64,000 bases of DNA, from NCBI RefSeq assembly GCF_900465355.1, contig NZ_LS483254.1:620001-684000 (forward strand), written 5' to 3'. The notes beneath the pieces are model-generated. The model did not search any database. It saw only the letters and a program-made list of their open reading frames with translations, and was not told the DNA's origin. A program made the translations under genes and the position numbers. Position 1 is the stretch's first letter. Every line of letters starts with the position of its first letter. This document shows, in pieces, positions 60,445-64,000 of the stretch. The stretch is from Candidatus Bipolaricaulis anaerobius. GTDB taxonomy: Bacteria > Bipolaricaulota > Bipolaricaulia > Bipolaricaulales > Bipolaricaulaceae.

Positions 60445-62529
60445 TCAACACGCACTCTTCACGGTCCGGCCGGCGATGATCTCCTCGGCCAGGGCGGTGG
60501 GGACGGCCTCGTAGCGGGCGAACCGCATCGAAACCTGGCCCCGACCGCTCGTAAGGCCACGGAGCTCGGTCGTGTACCCGAACATCGCCGCCAGGGGGAC
60601 CTCGGCGTGGACGATCGGGACCCGGCCCCGGGGCTCGAGGGCCACGATCCTCCCCCGCCGCGCGGCCAGGCTCCCCAGCACGGCCCCCAGGTCCGCCTCC
60701 GGCGCGGTGACCTCGACGTCCATCATCGGTTCGAGGAGCCGGATCCCCGCCTTGCGGCACGCCTCGCGGAACGCGGCGGCCGCACAGGTGCGGAACGCCT
60801 GCTCCGAGGAGTCCACCTCGTGGGCCGATCCGTCGAGGAGGACCACGCGGACGTCCACCATCGGGAACCGGGCGTAGGGCCCTGCGGCCATCGCCTCGAC
60901 GATCCCCCGTTCCACGGCTGGGATGTACTCCCGTGGCACCCTCCCCCCCACGACGCGGCTCTCGAACTCGAACCCCGCGCCCGCCCTGGCGGGCTCGACG
61001 CGGAGGACGACGTGGGCGTACTGACCATGGCCGCCGGTCTGCTTCACGAGCTTCCCCTCGTGCTCGACCGTCCCGATGACGGTCTCCCGGTAGGCAACCT
61101 GCGGTTGGCCAACCGTGACCTCGACCCCGAACTCGCGCCGGAGCCGGTCTACGATGATCTCGAGGTGCAGCTCGCCCATCCCCGAGATCACCACATCGCC
61201 GGTCTCGGCGTTGGGGCGCACGATGAACGTCGGGTCCTCCGCGGACAGGTCGGACAGGCCGCGGCTCAGCCGATCGCTGTCGGTCCGCCGGGCGGGGGCG
61301 ATGGCGAGGTCTACCACCGGCGCTGGGAACTCGATCGGGGCGAGGACGATGGGGCTGTCCTCGCGTGTGAGGGTGTCGCCGGTGTAGGTCTCGCTGAGGC
61401 CCACCGCGGCGCCCACCTCGCCGGCCCGCAGTTCATCCACCGGCTCGCGGTGGTCGGCATGCATCCGGAACAGGCGGCCGATGCGCTGCCGCTTGCTGCG
61501 GCTGGCGTTGAGGACGAACTCCCCTCCCCGCAGAACCCCTGAGTAGACGCGGAGGTAGGTGAGCTTGCCCACGTGGCGGTCAGCCTGGACCTTGAATGCG
61601 AGCGCCGACAGGGGCTCGCTGTCGAGCGGGCGGCGCCCATCCTCCGCCCCGTCCCACGTTCCGCGGACCGGCGGGAGGTCGGCCGGGGAGGGAAGGAAGT
61701 CCACCACCGCATCGAGGAGCCGGCGGATCCCCTTGTTGCGGAACGCGGCCCCGGCGAGCACCGGGATCAGCTTGCCCGCCACCGTGGCCTTCCGTAGGGC
61801 CGCCGTGACCTCCTCGACCGTCGGCTCCTCCCCGGCGAGGAACTTCGCTAGGAGGTGATCATCCACCTCCGCTGCCCGTTCCAGGAGAGCATCGCGCGCC
61901 GTCTGCGCCTGTTCGAAGAGGGCCGTGGGCACCGGCCCGACCTCGATCTCCGTCCCCCCTGCCTCGTCCCGGTAGTAGATCGCCTCCATCCGCAGGAGAT
62001 CCACGAGCCCGGCGAACTCCTCCTCAGCGCCGATCGGGATCACCACCGGCACCGCGCTCGCCCCGAGTTTGTCGCGGATCTCGCGGACTACGCCCCAGAA
62101 GTCGGCGCCGGTGCGGTCCATCTTGTTGATGAACGCGATCCGCGGCACCTCGTACTTCGTCGCCTGCCGCCACACCGCCTCCGATTGAGGCTGGACCCCT
62201 CCCACGGCGCAGAAGAGGGCCACCATCCCGTCCACCACGCGCAGGCAGCGCTCGACCTCGGCCGTGAAGTCCACGTGCCCCGGCGTGTCGATCACGTTGA
62301 TGCGGTGTCCCTTCCAGTTCGTCGTCGTCGCGGCAGAGGAGATCGTGATCCCCCGCTCTCGTTCCTGGGGCATCCAGTCCATCGTCGCCTGCCCATCGTC
62401 CACTTCACCGATGCGGTGGACGCGGCCGGTGAAGTACAGGATGCGTTCAGTGACCGTCGTCTTCCCAGCGTCGATGTGCGCTGCGATCCCGATGTTGCGC
62501 ACCTTCGTGATGTCGTGTTCCCCGTTCAT
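60445..62529 (-). CDS. fusA: Elongation factor G, canonical-type copy outside the str cluster
   Basis: The 694-aa translational GTPase has [33 protein letters not shown] and NKMD. Unlike the str-linked copy it keeps the domain IV signatures: [16 protein letters not shown] and the tip loop [11 protein letters not shown]. On sequence it is the better candidate for the main translocase. The start MNGEHD follows GGAGGAACTGGA. It is isolated from other translation genes, with a GNAT gene divergent and a membrane protein downstream. EF-G II-type paralogues are an alternative classification. Confidence 0.9.
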   Translation of the reverse strand: MNGEHDITKVRNIGIAAHIDAGKTTVTERILYFTGRVHRIGEVDDGQATMDWMPQERERGITISSAATTTNWKGHRINVIDTPGHVDFTAEVERCLRVVDGMVALFCAVGGVQPQSEAVWRQATKYEVPRIAFINKMDRTGADFWGVVREIRDKLGASAVPVVIPIGAEEEFAGLVDLLRMEAIYYRDEAGGTEIEVGPVPTALFEQAQTARDALLERAAEVDDHLLAKFLAGEEPTVEEVTAALRKATVAGKLIPVLAGAAFRNKGIRRLLDAVVDFLPSPADLPPVRGTWDGAEDGRRPLDSEPLSALAFKVQADRHVGKLTYLRVYSGVLRGGEFVLNASRSKRQRIGRLFRMHADHREPVDELRAGEVGAAVGLSETYTGDTLTREDSPIVLAPIEFPAPVVDLAIAPARRTDSDRLSRGLSDLSAEDPTFIVRPNAETGDVVISGMGELHLEIIVDRLRREFGVEVTVGQPQVAYRETVIGTVEHEGKLVKQTGGHGQYAHVVLRVEPARAGAGFEFESRVVGGRVPREYIPAVERGIVEAMAAGPYARFPMVDVRVVLLDGSAHEVDSSEQAFRTCAAAAFREACRKAGIRLLEPMMDVEVTAPEADLGAVLGSLAARRGRIVALEPRGRVPIVHAEVPLAAMFGYTTELRGLTSGRGQVSMRFARYEAVPTALAEEIIAGRTVKSAC

Positions 62530-62798
62530 TCCAGTTCCTCCATCCTTCAGCCAAACCAACCCCATCCCGAGCTAGCGGGAAGAGAGCCCTTCATCCCATG
62601 TTCCTCTGAAATGGATCGCGAGTACCCGACAGAGAGGCAAGGGAAATCTAGAGGGTGGCTAGGATAAACGACCGGGCGCTCCCCGTCAACGGCCCCTGGT
62701 GTGCGCGGGGAGGCCGGACCTCTTCCCACGGCCGGCGGTCCCCGGACTCCCTTCCCCCGTGGGACGTGCTATCATCGCCCCTCGCTCAAGGAGGATAG

Positions 62799-63839
62799 AT
62801 GTCCCGATCGAGGACCTGGATCGAGCGGTTCGACCCCGCGACCGCCCGGTCGGATGCGATGCGGGGGTTTCATGCGCTATCGAACCGGATTCGTGCCGAG
62901 TGTTGGCCCGATGACCCGCCGCGTGAGCTTTCCGTGCTGCGGGCCGCGATGACGTCGGTCCCCGCATGGTGGGGCGTGCGGTGGTGGGTGGCGTGGCGCG
63001 ACGGACGGGTCGTGGGCAGTGCCGAGCTCGAGATGAACTGCACAAAGGAGAACCGGCACTTGGCGTGGTTCGATGTCTCCGTCCTCCCGGAGTACCGACG
63101 CCAGGGGATCGGCACCGCGCTCCTGGGGACGATGGCCGAAGCGGCCCGCGCCGACGGTCGCCGGCTCCTTACCATGGGCACGGTCGCCACCGCCCCGGAT
63201 GGGGAGGCATTTGTACGTCGCCTGGGGGCGCGGCCAGGGCTGATCCAAGAGATCAACCAGCTCCGCATCCAGGATGTGGACCGGGCGCTCCTCCACGCGT
63301 GGCAGGAGCGGGCCCCGGACGATGCGTTCCGCCTCGGGTTCTGGGAGGGCCCGTACCCGGAGGCGGACCTCGCGGATGTGGTGAAGATGCACGAGGTCAT
63401 GAACACCGCCCCGCGCGGTGAGCTCGAGATGGAGGACTCTCACATGACGCCGCAGATGATCCGCGACCAGGAGGAATCGCTCCGCAAGCGCGGGGTGGAG
63501 CGGTGGACCGTCTACGCCCGCCATATCCCCACCGGCCGGATCGCTGGGTTCACCGAGGTCGCCTGGAACCCGCCCGAGCCGGAGATCGTCCACCAGTGGG
63601 GGACCGGCGTGTTCCCGGAGTTCCGCAACCACGGGCTGGGGCGATGGCTCAAGGCGGCGATGATCGAGAAGATCCTCGCCCAGCGGCCGGGGGCGAGGTT
63701 CGTGCGCACGGGGAACGCGAGCTCGAACGCGCCGATGCTCAAGATCAACCACGAGCTTGGGTTTCGCCTCTACAACACGACCACGGTCTGGCAGGTGCCG
63801 GTGGAGCAGGTCTTGACCTACGTTGCTGAGGTCGGGTAG
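62799..63839 (+). CDS. Tandem GNAT N-acetyltransferase
   Basis: The 346-aa protein has two GNAT folds. The first (about 1-165) has the acetyl-CoA motif VLPEYRRQGIGTALL. The second (about 175-346) has a matching VFPEFRNHGLGRWLK followed by NASSNAPMLKINHELGFRLYN, a common end of the fold. Tandem GNATs include mycothiol synthase and antibiotic or peptide acetyltransferases; the substrate here is unknown. CAAGGAGGATAG precedes the ATG. It is divergent from EF-G and convergent with another GNAT gene cut by the window edge. The 269-bp gap 62530-62798 shows nothing else. Confidence 0.8.
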   Translation: MSRSRTWIERFDPATARSDAMRGFHALSNRIRAECWPDDPPRELSVLRAAMTSVPAWWGVRWWVAWRDGRVVGSAELEMNCTKENRHLAWFDVSVLPEYRRQGIGTALLGTMAEAARADGRRLLTMGTVATAPDGEAFVRRLGARPGLIQEINQLRIQDVDRALLHAWQERAPDDAFRLGFWEGPYPEADLADVVKMHEVMNTAPRGELEMEDSHMTPQMIRDQEESLRKRGVERWTVYARHIPTGRIAGFTEVAWNPPEPEIVHQWGTGVFPEFRNHGLGRWLKAAMIEKILAQRPGARFVRTGNASSNAPMLKINHELGFRLYNTTTVWQVPVEQVLTYVAEVG

Positions 63840-63854
63840 CGGGCGGCGGAGGGT

Positions 63855-64000
63855 TCATCGCCGCGGCGGGGCCAACGGCTCCCCTCGGGGCTCAGGCTCG
63901 AACCGGTACACCGCGCAGTCGGCAAGTGGGCGGTACCCGATCCGACGGTAGATCTCGTTTGAAGTTGGGTTGGCGAGGTCGGTGTAGAGGGTGCAGAACG
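63855..64000 (-). CDS. GNAT acetyltransferase, C-terminal end (truncated by window edge)
   Basis: Only the last 48 codons are inside the window. They read FCTLYTDLANPTSNEIYRRI followed by GYRP, which is the typical last helix-strand of GNAT acetyltransferases (N-x-x-S-N-x-I-Y-x-x-I-G). A Pro/Arg-rich tail follows. Its stop is 15 bp from the stop of the tandem GNAT gene on the other strand. Confidence 0.75.
   Translation of the reverse strand, partial: FCTLYTDLANPTSNEIYRRIGYRPLADCAVYRFEPEPRGEPLAPPRR

Overview
This window is a 64 kb piece of a GC-rich bacterial chromosome with almost no intergenic space. It carries a very long ribosomal-protein and RNA-polymerase block, two EF-G genes, eight tRNA genes, and many housekeeping and repair genes. 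I see no rRNA, prophage, insertion sequence or CRISPR array. The gene content points to an anaerobic or thermophile-like deep-branching bacterium: all-zinc forms of S4, S14, L24 and L36, an insertion-rich RpoC, a HerA-like ATPase, PIG-L and ROK proteins, and a threonine and proline/sarcosine-type amino-acid catabolic set. Candidate phylum Bipolaricaulota (OP1/Acetothermia) is my best guess, but this is inference; no marker was compared.

Layout. 0-13.9 kb: end of an acyl-CoA synthetase, trmB, an exported protein, a ROK kinase, a PIG-L deacetylase, gyrA, tyrS, a beta-helix lipoprotein, frr, a CCA-adding-type enzyme and a HerA-like ATPase. 13.9-38.3 kb: hpf, a PP-loop protein and a zinc-ribbon protein lead into rpoC, rpsL, rpsG, an EF-G, and the S10-spc-alpha ribosomal cluster through secY, adk, map, infA, rpoA and rplQ to ridA, all on the + strand. 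rpoB, tuf and rpmD are absent from their usual places. 38.3-42.9 kb: threonine dehydrogenase (epimerase type) divergent from kbl, an MgtC-like protein, an HD protein with endonuclease III, and a PPC/DUF296 protein. 42.9-45.2 kb: a six-tRNA cluster, pgsA, and a seventh tRNA gene, tRNA-Ala(UGC), with a strong promoter and a structured tail ending in a hairpin. 45.2-54.3 kb: two membrane-linked ClpP-class proteases, a DUF4384-like exported protein, the MrfA/MrfB-type helicase-nuclease pair divergent from a YcaQ/AlkZ-type DNA glycosylase, and small membrane proteins including a frameshifted PspC-like gene. 54.4-64 kb: a fused multi-cluster flavoprotein with its partner FAD oxidoreductase, tRNA-Pro, holB-ricT, a second more canonical EF-G, and GNAT acetyltransferases.

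Recurring themes. Many first genes of transcription units have a -10 hexamer only 5-8 nt before the start codon, which suggests widespread leaderless mRNA. Genes inside operons are tightly coupled, repeatedly by exact 8-nt overlaps. Several core enzymes have unusual residues at signature positions: TyrRS KMSKS, the TrmB Asp motif, GyrA position 83, the PP-loop ATPase motif, and the domain IV loop of the str-linked EF-G. The best candidates for something new are the structured RNA downstream of tRNA-Ala(UGC), the interstrand-crosslink-repair island, and the split and reorganised rpoC/str operon.
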